From positions 1 through 64,000 of the forward strand of contig OMZY01000001.1 in the NCBI GenBank assembly GCA_900315675.1: a stretch of DNA of 64,000 nucleotides, given 5' to 3'. Below, in pieces: positions 49,821-58,477 of this stretch. Source of the stretch: an uncultured Eubacteriales bacterium. Its GTDB lineage: Bacteria > Bacillota > Clostridia > Christensenellales > Aristaeellaceae. Made by a program: the position numbers and the translations under genes. Below the pieces are notes generated by a model. It was not told the origin of the DNA, searched no databases, and worked only from the letters and a program-made list of their open reading frames with translations. How positions within the stretch are numbered: the first letter of the stretch is position 1; every line of letters begins with the position of its first letter.

Positions 49821-51596
49821 ATGAAACGGTTTCTGATCCTGCTGACAGCTCTGATCCTGCTGTTTTCTGCCTGCGCATTTTCCCTGGCAGAGGAGGAGGG
49901 AGACGACTCCAATCCCGTGCCGATTGAAGGCGAGGAAGGGGACGATTCCAATCCCCAGCCGGTGGACATGATGGAGGATGAAGAACTGGACACGAAGGAG
50001 GAAATCCTCAAGGGACGGGTCCTTCAGTTCGGGGATGACGGCGAAGACGTGACAGCGCTGCAGACACGGCTGAAAGAACTGAAGTACTATACCGGCAACC
50101 TGTCCGGCAGATACCGGGAAGGGACCCGTAAAGCGGTGGAAACTTTCCAGGCTGACTTTGACCTGGATCAGACCGGCGTGGCCGATCTGCGGACCCTGTC
50201 CATCCTGTTTTCCCTGAATCACCGGCCCCTGCGCTACGGCTCCTCGGGCGATGACGTCAAGGACCTGCAGAAGCAGCTGACAGAGCTGGGATACTACAAG
50301 GGAAAGATCAGCGGAAACTACCTGGAAGCGACCCGGAAGGCCGTGGAAACCCTGCAGAAAAAGAATAACCTGGAAGTGAACGGCGTAGCCGACTCGGACC
50401 TGCAGGATATGCTGGGAGAAGGCAGAGTCCTGAGCAAGAGCGAGAAACCGGACGACACCGCCACACCGGCGCCCAACCTGTCCTATTACCTGGTGGATGA
50501 CAATGAGAACGGCGTTGCTGTCGCGGATATTGTATTTGAAAAGAAGCTGAAGAGCGGCTCTTCCGGCAAGCTGGTGAAAACCATGCAGGAGCGGCTGACC
50601 GAGCTGGGCTATTACGAAGGACCCATCAGCGGTAATTTCCAGAAATACACCACCCGGGCGGTGAAAGCCGCCCAGACCCAGAACGGACTGGAATCCACCG
50701 GCGTGGTGGATGAAGCCACCTGGAATGTGATTTTCAATGATCCCCGGATCGTGCTTCCCGGCGCGACTCCGAAGCCGACCCCGGAACCCACACCGGTGCC
50801 TTTCCACATTGTGGTGGACGTGGCGAACCAGGTCACCTCGGTTTATGGCCGGGATGAGAAGGGTGAATACACGGTACCGGTCCGGCAGATGCTCTGCTCC
50901 ACCGGCATGAAGGCAACGCCCAGCGACGTGGGCGACTGGGTGCTGAACGGACGGCACTCCACGTGGTGCATCTTCCCCAAATGGGGCAACAGCTACGCCC
51001 GCTACTGGACAAGGATCAACAGCAGCATCGCTTTCCATTCCCCGATCTATACGGCGGTGAGCAATTCCGCCATGAAGATCAGCAGCTACAACAAGCTGGG
51101 CCAGCGGGCCAGCCACGGCTGCATCCGACTGGCAGTATGGGACGCAAAGTGGATTTATGACAATGTGGGAGCCGGAACGGTGGTCTCCATCGTTGAGGGA
51201 ATGGATCCGGATCCGGAGCTCCGCGACGCGCTGAAGCTGCCGCCGCTGGACAAGAAATACTGCACCCCCATCTCCACCCCGATGCCGACAGCTGAACCGG
51301 AATACAGCCTGGACAACGTGCCGCAGCTGGGCAAACGCCAGCTGAAGGAAAAGAGCGAAGGCGAGGACGTGTTCTGGCTCCAGCAGACGCTGAAGGACCT
51401 GGGATACTACGATACCAAGGTGACCGGGAAAATGCTGAAGAAGACCGTGAAAGCGGTGAAAGCTTTCCAGCAGGATCACGGACTGAAGGCCAACGGCGGC
51501 GTGACGCAGGAACTGATGGATCTGATCGCGGAGACCGCCAGAAACGCGAAGAATCCGCAGGAAACACCCGCACCGATTGCAACACCGGCGCCATAA
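49821..51596 (+). CDS. L,D-transpeptidase with four peptidoglycan-binding domains
   Basis: The ATG at 49821 follows GAGGTGG. The 591-residue product has a signal peptide (FLILLTALILLFSACAFSLA; a weak lipobox is possible but cleavage after SLA is likelier). Three PG_binding_1 repeats lie before the catalytic domain (about 70-125, 130-190, 245-305) and one after it (500-560). The YkuD domain (about 330-460) ends with S431-H-G-C434-I-R-L, giving the catalytic Cys434. It would form 3-3 cross-links or attach proteins in the wall. A Thr/Pro-rich linker precedes the catalytic domain. Its end abuts array C (51598). Confidence 0.92.
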   Translation: MKRFLILLTALILLFSACAFSLAEEEGDDSNPVPIEGEEGDDSNPQPVDMMEDEELDTKEEILKGRVLQFGDDGEDVTALQTRLKELKYYTGNLSGRYREGTRKAVETFQADFDLDQTGVADLRTLSILFSLNHRPLRYGSSGDDVKDLQKQLTELGYYKGKISGNYLEATRKAVETLQKKNNLEVNGVADSDLQDMLGEGRVLSKSEKPDDTATPAPNLSYYLVDDNENGVAVADIVFEKKLKSGSSGKLVKTMQERLTELGYYEGPISGNFQKYTTRAVKAAQTQNGLESTGVVDEATWNVIFNDPRIVLPGATPKPTPEPTPVPFHIVVDVANQVTSVYGRDEKGEYTVPVRQMLCSTGMKATPSDVGDWVLNGRHSTWCIFPKWGNSYARYWTRINSSIAFHSPIYTAVSNSAMKISSYNKLGQRASHGCIRLAVWDAKWIYDNVGAGTVVSIVEGMDPDPELRDALKLPPLDKKYCTPISTPMPTAEPEYSLDNVPQLGKRQLKEKSEGEDVFWLQQTLKDLGYYDTKVTGKMLKKTVKAVKAFQQDHGLKANGGVTQELMDLIAETARNAKNPQETPAPIATPAP

Positions 51597-51597
51597 G

Positions 51598-51756
51598 GTA
51601 AAATCCAGTGCTGAAAGGCACTGGATTTTACAATGATATGTTTTTCTTCGAAAAACGCGATATATTGAGCAGCTGTACAACGTACAGCTGCTCAATGTGA
51701 TATATCCGCCCTTTCAGGGCGGATGTGATATATTCGTCTTACGACGAATGTGATAT
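51598..51756. repeat. Hairpin array C with 7-base separators
   Basis: Five hairpins: GTAAAATCCAGTGC/GCACTGGATTTTAC (51598-51631, 14 bp), GTTTTTC-TTC-GAAAAAC (51640-51656), ATTGAGCAGCTGTAC-AAC-GTACAGCTGCTCAAT (51664-51696, 15 bp), ATCCGCCCT-TTC-AGGGCGGAT (51704-51724), ATTCGTC/GACGAAT (51732-51749). Separators are ATGATAT, GCGATAT, GTGATAT, GTGATAT, GTGATAT. It begins 2 bases past the L,D-transpeptidase stop. Confidence 0.95.
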
Positions 51757-51787
51757 AGACTTTAAACCCCAATATGATGTTTATGAT

Positions 51788-52789
51788 TTATTTGAAGGCG
51801 TTGTAGACAATGAGGGCGGTGGGATGACCGGCGAGGGCGGCTTTTTCATACCAGCGGAGGGCTTCCTCCATGCTGATTTCCACTCCCTGGCCGCACTGAT
51901 AGGCGTAACCGAGGGCATACATGCTGCGGGGATTTCCCAGATCCGCGGCTTTTCTGTACCATTCCAGGGCTTTCTGAGTATCCTGGGGCACGATGGAACC
52001 GGTCATGTACAGATAGCCGAGATAATCGCAGGCAAGATGACTGCCGGCTTCCGCTGCCTTGAGATAGTATTCAAGGGCCTTGTCCTTATCGATATCCACG
52101 CCGTTGCCGACGAGATAGAAATAAGCGACGCTCATCCAGGCATCCGCGTCCCCGGCTTCGGCGGCCATATAGTAATAATCCATCGCAAGGCCGTAGTTCC
52201 GTTCCAGGACGGTACCTTCCTCATAGAAAGACCCGATATACCAGTTTCCCTCGGGACTGCCGAGATCGGCGGCTTTCCGGTAGCAGTTCAGCGCCTCGGC
52301 GGGATCCTGTTTCATATCCACGCCCGCGTCATAGAGCCTGCCCAGATAAATCCAGGCGGGAGCATAGCCTGCTTCCCCGGCGCGCCGGAGGCAGGAAACC
52401 GCCTGGTCTATATCTTTGCCGACGCCGATTCCCTTTTCATAAAACTGTCCCAGACGGAGCAGGGAAGCCGGATCACCGGCGGCAGCCAGAAAGCGCACGG
52501 CAGGGAAGGCAAGCTGCGGACGGGGATCCGCGGCCTGCTGTTCCAGGGAGGCTTGCCTCTCCAGACCGCACTGACTGCAGGTATCGGAAAGGTTCCGGGT
52601 TCCGCAGGAAATGCAGGTCCAGGCTTCCGCCAGCTCATGGCACTGATCGCAGAGATCCGACGCGGTTTCCGCACCGCAGTACAGGCAGATTTTTGTCTGG
52701 ACCTGGACGGGAGGAGCGGCGAAAGCAAAGGAACAGATCAGCAACAGGGAAAGCAGCAGAAGCAGGAAACGTTTTAATTCATAATTCAT
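51788..52789 (-). CDS. Secreted Sel1-repeat protein with zinc-ribbon-like N-terminus
   Basis: The 333-residue product starts MNYELKRF, these first codons (ATGAATTATGAATT...) coming from a 7-base repeat run, and has a signal peptide (LLLLLSLLLICSFAFA). After it come two CxxC pairs, CLYCGAETASDLCDQC and CISCGTRNLSDTCSQC, a double zinc-ribbon pattern. Six to seven Sel1 repeats follow (about 95-330), e.g. LLRLGQFYEKGIGVGKDIDQAV. Sel1 proteins mediate protein contacts. Zinc ribbons are unusual outside the membrane. It follows trpS by about 40 bases on the same strand. Confidence 0.82.
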   Translation of the reverse strand: MNYELKRFLLLLLSLLLICSFAFAAPPVQVQTKICLYCGAETASDLCDQCHELAEAWTCISCGTRNLSDTCSQCGLERQASLEQQAADPRPQLAFPAVRFLAAAGDPASLLRLGQFYEKGIGVGKDIDQAVSCLRRAGEAGYAPAWIYLGRLYDAGVDMKQDPAEALNCYRKAADLGSPEGNWYIGSFYEEGTVLERNYGLAMDYYYMAAEAGDADAWMSVAYFYLVGNGVDIDKDKALEYYLKAAEAGSHLACDYLGYLYMTGSIVPQDTQKALEWYRKAADLGNPRSMYALGYAYQCGQGVEISMEEALRWYEKAALAGHPTALIVYNAFK

Positions 52790-52810
52790 AATTCAGAATT
52801 CATAATTGAT
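52776..52810. repeat. 7-base tandem repeat, five units, over a start codon
   Basis: AATTCAT, AATTCAT, AATTCAG, AATTCAT, AATTGAT. The ATG of the Sel1 gene (minus strand 52787-52789) is the second unit. Confidence 0.88.
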
Positions 52811-52831
52811 TTAAGTTGTAAATTGTAAAAA

Positions 52832-53839
52832 TCAGGGACGGGCGGCGAAGCCGATCTTCTTCTGAACTTTACGGAGGGTCTTTGTGGCCAGGTAAGCGGC
52901 CTTCTGGGCGCTTTCACTCTGGACCTTCATCAGATAGTCCTTATCGGCCATGAGACGCTTATACTCCGCCTGAAGCGGCTCCAGCGCGGCAATGGTGCAG
53001 TCCGCCGCACGGGCTTTCAGGGCACCGTAGCCCTGGCCTTCCAGGCCGGCACAGACGCTGTCCATGCTTTCGCCGGACAGGGCGGAGATGATGGTCAGCA
53101 GATTGCTGACGCCGGGCTTGTTTTCCGGATCAAAACGGATTTCGGTTTCGGAGTCCGTGACCGCACGCTTGATCTTGCGGCGGATGGTGTCGGGATCGTC
53201 CAGGACGAACACGGAACCGTCGCCCAGATCACTCTTGCTCATTTTGCTTTCCGGCTCCTGCAGGCTCATGATGCGGGCGCCGGTTTTGCTGATGAGGGGT
53301 TCCGGAATGGTGAAGACATCGCCGTAGACGCCGTTGAAGCGCTGGGCAATATCCCGGCACAGCTCCAGGTGCTGTTTCTGGTCCGCGCCGATCGGCACAT
53401 AGTTGGTCTGGAAAAGCAGAATGTCCGCGGCCATGAGCACCGGATAGGTGAAAAGGCCGGCGTTGATGTTTTCAGCATGCTTGGCGGACTTATCCTTGAA
53501 CTGAGTCATACGGTTCAGTTCGCCCATATAGGTGAAGCAGTTCAGGATCCAGGCCAGCTCCGCGTGGGCGCTGACATGGCTCTGGCAGTACAGGATCGAC
53601 TTTTCGGGATCCAGACCGCTGGCGATATACAGGGCAGTCAGCTCCAGGCAGCGGCGACGAAGCTCCGCCGGATTCTGGCGGACGGTGATGGCGTGCTCAT
53701 CCACGACGCAGTAGATGCAGTCATAGTCTTCCTGCAGGCTGGCGAAGCGGCCGAGCGCGCCGATATAATTGCCGATGGTCAGAATACCGCTGGGCTGAAT
53801 GCCGGAAAAAATAACCGGCTTTTTGGTTTCGTTGTCCAT
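52832..53839 (-). CDS. trpS: Tryptophanyl-tRNA synthetase
   Basis: The ATG at 53839 is 9 bases after GGAGG. The 335-residue class I enzyme has VIFSGIQPSGILTIGNYIGAL, where the HIGH motif appears as T-I-G-N, VDEHAITVRQNP, the domain GADQKQHLELCRDIAQRFN and the KMSKS loop ESKMSKSDLGDGS. It follows potD by about 65 bases, with only a 7-base repeat between; no T-box leader is seen, which is notable because many Firmicutes trpS genes have one. Confidence 0.95.
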   Translation of the reverse strand: MDNETKKPVIFSGIQPSGILTIGNYIGALGRFASLQEDYDCIYCVVDEHAITVRQNPAELRRRCLELTALYIASGLDPEKSILYCQSHVSAHAELAWILNCFTYMGELNRMTQFKDKSAKHAENINAGLFTYPVLMAADILLFQTNYVPIGADQKQHLELCRDIAQRFNGVYGDVFTIPEPLISKTGARIMSLQEPESKMSKSDLGDGSVFVLDDPDTIRRKIKRAVTDSETEIRFDPENKPGVSNLLTIISALSGESMDSVCAGLEGQGYGALKARAADCTIAALEPLQAEYKRLMADKDYLMKVQSESAQKAAYLATKTLRKVQKKIGFAARP

Positions 53840-53859
53840 GGGGGAAACCTCCAATATTC

Positions 53860-53894
53860 AATTAAGAATTAAGAATTAAGAATGAAGAATGAAT
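53860..53894. repeat. 7-base tandem repeat, AATTAAG and AATGAAG
   Basis: Three AATTAAG, one AATGAAG and a partial AATGAAT unit in register, filling most of the potD-trpS gap. Confidence 0.88.
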
Positions 53895-53903
53895 GGTTCA
53901 GTT

Positions 53904-54950
53904 TTACTGCATTTTGACTTTGATCAGCAGCTCGGGAGTTTCGGACTGGAGCAGCTTCACATACTGATAGATTTCATCCTTTTCATAACCGGAGCGGGGC
54001 AGATAGCCTTCCACACCTTCGAACTCGCCGCCGGGGGCGGTGACATCCTCCAGCACTTTCGCGTTGGGGGTGGTGTAGCAGGTTTCCACGGTGATCATCA
54101 TGCTGTTGTCATAATCCAGCACGTAGTTGATGAACTGGTTGGCCATCTCCGGATTGGACGCGTTGGAGGGGATGAACATGCAGTCAATGGCAATGTTGGT
54201 GCCCTGTTCGGGAGCCCAGACGGCCAGCTTTTCATTTTCCATGCTGGCATAGGCGGCGTCGCCGCTGTACATCATGGCAATCCACTTTTCACCCTGGGCC
54301 ATGCCGTCGATCATTTCATCGGTGACAAAGGAGGGATGAATGGTCTGCTTCATTTTGACAAGCCATTCATAGGCTTCCTGCAGTTCGTCGGGATTGTCGG
54401 TGTTCATGGAATAGCCCAGCGCCTTGAAGGCCATCATGAAGACGTCGCGGGGGGATTCATAGATAAAGGCATGGCCGTCCAGTTCCGGATCCAGAAGGAT
54501 TTCCCAGCCCTTTTCCTCCACCTTGGCGGGATCGATCTTTGTGGTGTCATAGCAGAGCACCACGTTCTGCCACAGGTAGGGAGCGCTGTAGGTGTTGTCC
54601 GGGTCGAAGTACAGGCCCTTCATATTATCGGTGATCTGGTCCAGGTTGGTGACGATTTCCTTATCCAGGGGCAGGATCCGTTCTTCCTTGATCAGCCGGT
54701 CGATCATATAATCGCTGGTGACGATCACGTCAAAGGAAGCGCCGGTCTGGAGCTTGGTATACATTTCTTCCGGGGTGCTGTTCAGGGAGTAATTGACGCG
54801 GACGCCGAATTCCTTTTCAAAGTTTCTGATGACCTGTTCATCAATGTATTCACCGTAGTTGAACACGTTCAGGGTTCCGTCAGCCAGCGCGAACAGCGGC
54901 AGGCAGACAAGGCAGAGAATGAGCAGGGCAGAGATCAGTTTCTTAGACAT
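53904..54950 (-). CDS. potD: Spermidine/putrescine-binding protein PotD
   Basis: The ATG at 54950 follows AAGGAGG and gives a 348-residue substrate-binding protein with a signal peptide (LISALLILCLVCLPLFALA). Family segments include LNVFNYGEYIDEQVIRNFEKEFGVRV, VIVTSDYMIDRLIKEERILPLD and PYLWQNVVLCYDTTKIDP, as in PotD/PotF. It lacks a lipobox Cys, so it may be free or retained by the permease. The gene overlaps the end of potC by 8 bases. It is the fourth gene of the pot operon. Confidence 0.93.
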   Translation of the reverse strand: MSKKLISALLILCLVCLPLFALADGTLNVFNYGEYIDEQVIRNFEKEFGVRVNYSLNSTPEEMYTKLQTGASFDVIVTSDYMIDRLIKEERILPLDKEIVTNLDQITDNMKGLYFDPDNTYSAPYLWQNVVLCYDTTKIDPAKVEEKGWEILLDPELDGHAFIYESPRDVFMMAFKALGYSMNTDNPDELQEAYEWLVKMKQTIHPSFVTDEMIDGMAQGEKWIAMMYSGDAAYASMENEKLAVWAPEQGTNIAIDCMFIPSNASNPEMANQFINYVLDYDNSMMITVETCYTTPNAKVLEDVTAPGGEFEGVEGYLPRSGYEKDEIYQYVKLLQSETPELLIKVKMQ

Positions 54951-55869
54951 TTTGGAGTTCCTCCTTCTGGGCTTTTTTATCTTTAAGGTAGGGTACCAGG
55001 TTCGCAAGGATCAGGATCAGGGCAACAACCACGACAATCAGGGTAGCCAGGGCGTTGACACTCAGATTATACCGCTTCATGGAGTAAACGTACATGGAAA
55101 TTGTATTGATGCCGGCCCCGGCGTTGAAATAGGAAACCACGAAATCATCCAGGGACATGCTGAAGGCAATCAGCGCGCCGGAGATGATGGCCGGATAAAT
55201 CTGCGGGATGATGACCCGGGTCAGCGCCTTCACAGGAGTGGCGCCCAGATCCAGGGCGGCTTCCGCCACATTGTCATCCAGCTGCCGGAGCTTCGGCATG
55301 ACAGAAAGAATGACAAAGGGTGTACAGAAGGAAATGTGGCTCAGGATCAGGGTGAGCATGCCGCCCTGGAGTTTGACGGACATGAACAGAAGCATCAGGC
55401 CGATGGCTGTGACGATATCCGGATTCAGCACCGGCAGATTGTTGATTTCCAGAACTGCGGCACGGACGATCCGTTTGGCCTTGGAAAGGCCGATGGCGGC
55501 AACCGTACCGACAACGGTGGAAACCACCGTGGAGACCACCGCGATGATCAGGGTGACGGAGATGGCTTCCAGCATGGTCCGGTCGCCGAACATGTTTTCA
55601 TACCAACGCAGGGAGAATCCGGTGAAATTGGTCTGGGATTTCCCTTCGTTGAAGGAAAACAGCACCAGGTAAATGATGGGCAGATAAACAAACAGGAGCA
55701 CCAGGACCAGGTAAAAGGAGGAGAAAAACCGGGAAACAGGTTTCTTTGGCTTTTTCTGCATCGGCTCTCCGGAGGTGTCCCCGGGCATATCCTTCTTTGC
55801 CGTTTCCAGACCGGATTCCGCTATCAGGGAAACGCCGGCGAGATTTTTATTACTACTACCCATTCCCAT
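54943..55869 (-). CDS. potC: Polyamine ABC transporter permease PotC
   Basis: A 308-residue permease with about six membrane helices and the EAA loop AALDLGATPVKALTRVIIPQIYP. The first ~45 residues (MGMGSSNKNLAGVS... PGDTSGEPMQKKPKKPVSR) are a hydrophilic extension not typical of PotC, so translation may start further downstream at an internal Met. Overlaps potD by 8 bases and follows potB by 4. Confidence 0.9.
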   Translation of the reverse strand: MGMGSSNKNLAGVSLIAESGLETAKKDMPGDTSGEPMQKKPKKPVSRFFSSFYLVLVLLFVYLPIIYLVLFSFNEGKSQTNFTGFSLRWYENMFGDRTMLEAISVTLIIAVVSTVVSTVVGTVAAIGLSKAKRIVRAAVLEINNLPVLNPDIVTAIGLMLLFMSVKLQGGMLTLILSHISFCTPFVILSVMPKLRQLDDNVAEAALDLGATPVKALTRVIIPQIYPAIISGALIAFSMSLDDFVVSYFNAGAGINTISMYVYSMKRYNLSVNALATLIVVVVALILILANLVPYLKDKKAQKEELQNV

Positions 55870-55873
55870 AGCA

Positions 55874-56653
55874 TTAGTCCTCCTGCGCGCTGCGGTCCAG
55901 TTTCTTGGTTGCCCACATGGCGGTAATGATTACGATGGCCATGATCAGGGAGATGGCGCTGCCGATGTTCCAGTCCCCGGTCTGGAGGAAATACATTTCG
56001 ATGAGGTTGCCGATCAGCACATAGTCACCGCCGCCCAGCATCTTCGGAATAACGAAGCTGGACACGGCCGGCAGGAAGACCAGCGTGATGCCGGAAATGA
56101 TGCCGGGAATGCTCAGAGGCAGGGTGACCTTCAGGAAGGATTTCAGCCTGTTCGCGCCCAGGTCGTGGGCGGCAATCAGCAGGTTGGGATCCAGCTTGGC
56201 GATGGCAGTGTGAATCTGGATGATCATAAAGGGCAGGAAGTCATAGACCATGCCGATGAAGACCTTCAGCTCACTGGTGAAATCGAAGTTCAGCAGGATG
56301 CCGCGCCAGGCATAGGTTTTCAGCAGCATGTTGATCCACATGGGCAGGGTCAGCAGCAGGGTCATCAGGGTCTGCATCCGGTCTGAAAGGTTCGCAATGA
56401 ACAGGGCGGCCGGATAGCCGATGAGCAGGCAGAACACCGTGGTGAGCAGCGCAATGCGGAGACTGATCAGCAGGATCCGCATATAGTCCGGATCAGAGAA
56501 GAACTTGGCGAAATTATCCAGGGTGAACTGGAAGGTGAGCGTGCTGTTGCCGGCTGTGGTCAAAGCATAGAGCAGGATCATCAGCATCGGCGCGACGATG
56601 AAAATCCCGATCCAGAGGATGTAGGGATAGCTCATCCGGAAGAAGGATTTCAT
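55874..56653 (-). CDS. potB: Polyamine ABC transporter permease PotB
   Basis: A 259-residue permease with six membrane helices and the EAA-type loop [25 protein letters not shown], the ATPase docking site. The N-terminus [23 protein letters not shown] fits PotB. It overlaps potA by 4 bases and is followed by potC after 4 bases. Confidence 0.92.
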   Translation of the reverse strand: MKSFFRMSYPYILWIGIFIVAPMLMILLYALTTAGNSTLTFQFTLDNFAKFFSDPDYMRILLISLRIALLTTVFCLLIGYPAALFIANLSDRMQTLMTLLLTLPMWINMLLKTYAWRGILLNFDFTSELKVFIGMVYDFLPFMIIQIHTAIAKLDPNLLIAAHDLGANRLKSFLKVTLPLSIPGIISGITLVFLPAVSSFVIPKMLGGGDYVLIGNLIEMYFLQTGDWNIGSAISLIMAIVIITAMWATKKLDRSAQED

Positions 56654-58227
56654 TCCACCACCGCCTTATGCATCACATGGATATCGTCAGGCCCGAAGAG
56701 CAGGCCGACCTTATCCCCCGTTTCGTGATGGGATGTGGTTTCCACCTTGTATTCCCGGCCCTGGGTGGCGAAGGTGATATCGTAGGAGCCTTCCTTGATA
56801 TCCGCCGGGTCGAAATCGAACTTGACGTCCGTAATGTCAATGGAGGAGTCATCCTGCAGGTTCCAGGCTTCCGCACTGGCCCAGGTTTTCAGGTCGGTGG
56901 AGATGGCCATGGATTCCTGAATTTCATCCGGGGTGATGAAGAAGTCCAGGGCGCTGATACCGATGTTGTGGCGGGCGTCCTCCACATATTCGGGATGAAC
57001 CACATAAACCTTGACAGTGACTTCGGTATGCTTATCGGTGCCGAAGGTGATGGTATAGACGCCGGGACGGTTTTCAATATTGTGGCTGACGTGGGTGAGG
57101 GAGATGTCCCGGTTCTCATTGTCCCAGGCCTGGGCGTTGGCGATGGAGATGAAGTCCTGGTCGGTCATTTCCTTGTTGATCAGGTCATCAGAGTCCACGT
57201 AGAAGTCGTTGGCGCTGATCTTCTCGCCGGCTTCCTCATTCACGATATCGTGCTGGGTCACCACGTGCATCTTGACGGTCTTGCTGGTACCGGTTTTGGT
57301 TTCCACCATGAGTTCATAGTGCACGCCCTTGAAAAGCACGCTTTTGACTTCTCCGCGAAGGACGCCCTCCCGGGGCTTTACGATGGCGATGTCCTCCGGA
57401 CGGATGAGCACGTCCACAGGCTCATTGGCCTTGAAACCGAAGTCGGTGCACTCAAAGGTCTTGTCATCGAAACGGACCTTGTAATCCGCCAGCATAGTAC
57501 CGTCCATAATATTGCTTTCACCGATAAAACGGGCCACGTAGGAATTGACCGGCTCATTGTAGATTTCCAGCGGGGTGCCGATCTGTTCGATCGCACCGGC
57601 GTTCATGACCACGATTTTATCACTCATGGTCAGGGCTTCTTCCTGGTCATGGGTGACGAAAATGAAGGTAATGCCGACCTCCTGCTGGATCCGCTTCAGT
57701 TCCCGCTGCATCTCCTTGCGCAGCTTCAGATCCAGGGCGCCGAGGGGCTCGTCCAGCAGCAGGACGTTCGGCTCATTCACCAGGGCGCGGGCGATGGCCA
57801 CACGCTGCTGCTGACCGCCGGAAAGCTTGGTGACGTTGCGCTTGGCATAGCCTTCCAGGTTCACCAGGGAAAGCATACGGTTGACCTTCTGGGTGATGAT
57901 ATCGTTCGGCAGCTTTTTGATACGCAGGCCGAAGGCGATGTTTTCAAAAACATTCAGATGGGGAAACAGGGCATAGCGCTGGAAGACGGTGTTGATCTCC
58001 CGCTTGTAGGCGGGGACGTTGTCGATGCACTGGCCGTCAAAGATGACCGTGCCCTCGTCCTGCTCCAGGAAGCCGCCCAGAATGCGCAGCAGCGTGGTTT
58101 TGCCGCAGCCGGAGGGACCGAGCAGCGTCACAAACTCATTCTCATAAATATTCAGATTGACACCCTTAAGCACGATCTGACCGTCAAAATTCTTGACGAT
58201 ATTCCGGAATTCGATCAGTTTCCGCAT
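56650..58227 (-). CDS. potA: Polyamine ABC transporter ATPase PotA with a large insert
   Basis: The ATG at 58227 follows AAGGAGAG and gives 525 residues, far longer than the usual 350-380. Residues 1-320 are a normal PotA: Walker [10 protein letters not shown] (37-45), signature LSGGQQQRV (135-143), Walker B VLLLDEP (155-161), H-loop THD (192-194) and the first half of the TOBE domain (275-320). The final TOBE strands return at about 500-521 ([16 protein letters not shown]). Between lies an insert of ~180 residues made of two tandem ~74-residue repeats (337-410, 424-498), each with ISA(N/L)DFx(I/V), AxAW and a GxYxITF strand. A -35/-10 pair (TTGCAT, TATGAT) is at 58271-58298. Confidence 0.9.
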   Translation of the reverse strand: MRKLIEFRNIVKNFDGQIVLKGVNLNIYENEFVTLLGPSGCGKTTLLRILGGFLEQDEGTVIFDGQCIDNVPAYKREINTVFQRYALFPHLNVFENIAFGLRIKKLPNDIITQKVNRMLSLVNLEGYAKRNVTKLSGGQQQRVAIARALVNEPNVLLLDEPLGALDLKLRKEMQRELKRIQQEVGITFIFVTHDQEEALTMSDKIVVMNAGAIEQIGTPLEIYNEPVNSYVARFIGESNIMDGTMLADYKVRFDDKTFECTDFGFKANEPVDVLIRPEDIAIVKPREGVLRGEVKSVLFKGVHYELMVETKTGTSKTVKMHVVTQHDIVNEEAGEKISANDFYVDSDDLINKEMTDQDFISIANAQAWDNENRDISLTHVSHNIENRPGVYTITFGTDKHTEVTVKVYVVHPEYVEDARHNIGISALDFFITPDEIQESMAISTDLKTWASAEAWNLQDDSSIDITDVKFDFDPADIKEGSYDITFATQGREYKVETTSHHETGDKVGLLFGPDDIHVMHKAVVE

Positions 58228-58270
58228 GCCGCTTCTCTCCTTTTTCTGTTTCCATAAGAATACAACATAA

Positions 58271-58298
58271 ATCATACACAAAACCGGGGATCATGCAA
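58271..58298 (-). promoter_or_regulatory. Promoter of the pot operon
   Basis: Minus strand TTGCAT (58293-58298) and TATGAT (58271-58276), 16-base spacer, 44 bases before the potA ATG. Confidence 0.6.
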
Positions 58299-58401
58299 CA
58301 GATTCTGACAAAAAAATACAATAAATAATTATGGAAACAATCCGTGAAAAGACAGCATGAATTATGGCCGCGGCGTTCTTTCCATCACGCACGGAATCTG
58401 G

Positions 58402-58440
58402 TATAATAAACAAAAAGCCCGGAGGGGCTGAATTCCGGGC
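58402..58440 (+). promoter_or_regulatory. TATAAT and leader hairpin of glgA
   Basis: TATAAT (58402-58407) with a poor -35 (TTTCCA at 58379-58384). It is followed by a perfect hairpin GCCCGGA/TCCGGGC (58417-58440) about 38 bases before the ATG. Confidence 0.55.
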
Positions 58441-58477
58441 ATCATGTCAGGATCAACAAGACAGGAGGAGAGAGACC

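Noticed and set aside
49821..49890. Lipobox in the L,D-transpeptidase
   Set aside because: The residues before Cys (F-S-A-C) fit poorly and a good signal peptidase I site (SLA) follows.
45884..50011. A 1375-codon open frame on the minus strand opposite the giant surface protein
   Set aside because: It is a shadow of a high-GC coding gene: no start signal, Gly/His/Arg-rich composition and no domain. The plus-strand gene has a signal peptide and repeats.
53840..53903. T-box leader for trpS
   Set aside because: The gap to potD is about 65 bases, filled with heptamer repeats; there is no specifier stem, AGGGTGGNACCGCG word or terminator.
56668..58257. A 529-codon plus-strand open frame opposite potA
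   Set aside because: It mirrors potA codons; the composition (His, Val, Asp, Gly) is typical of an antisense frame.
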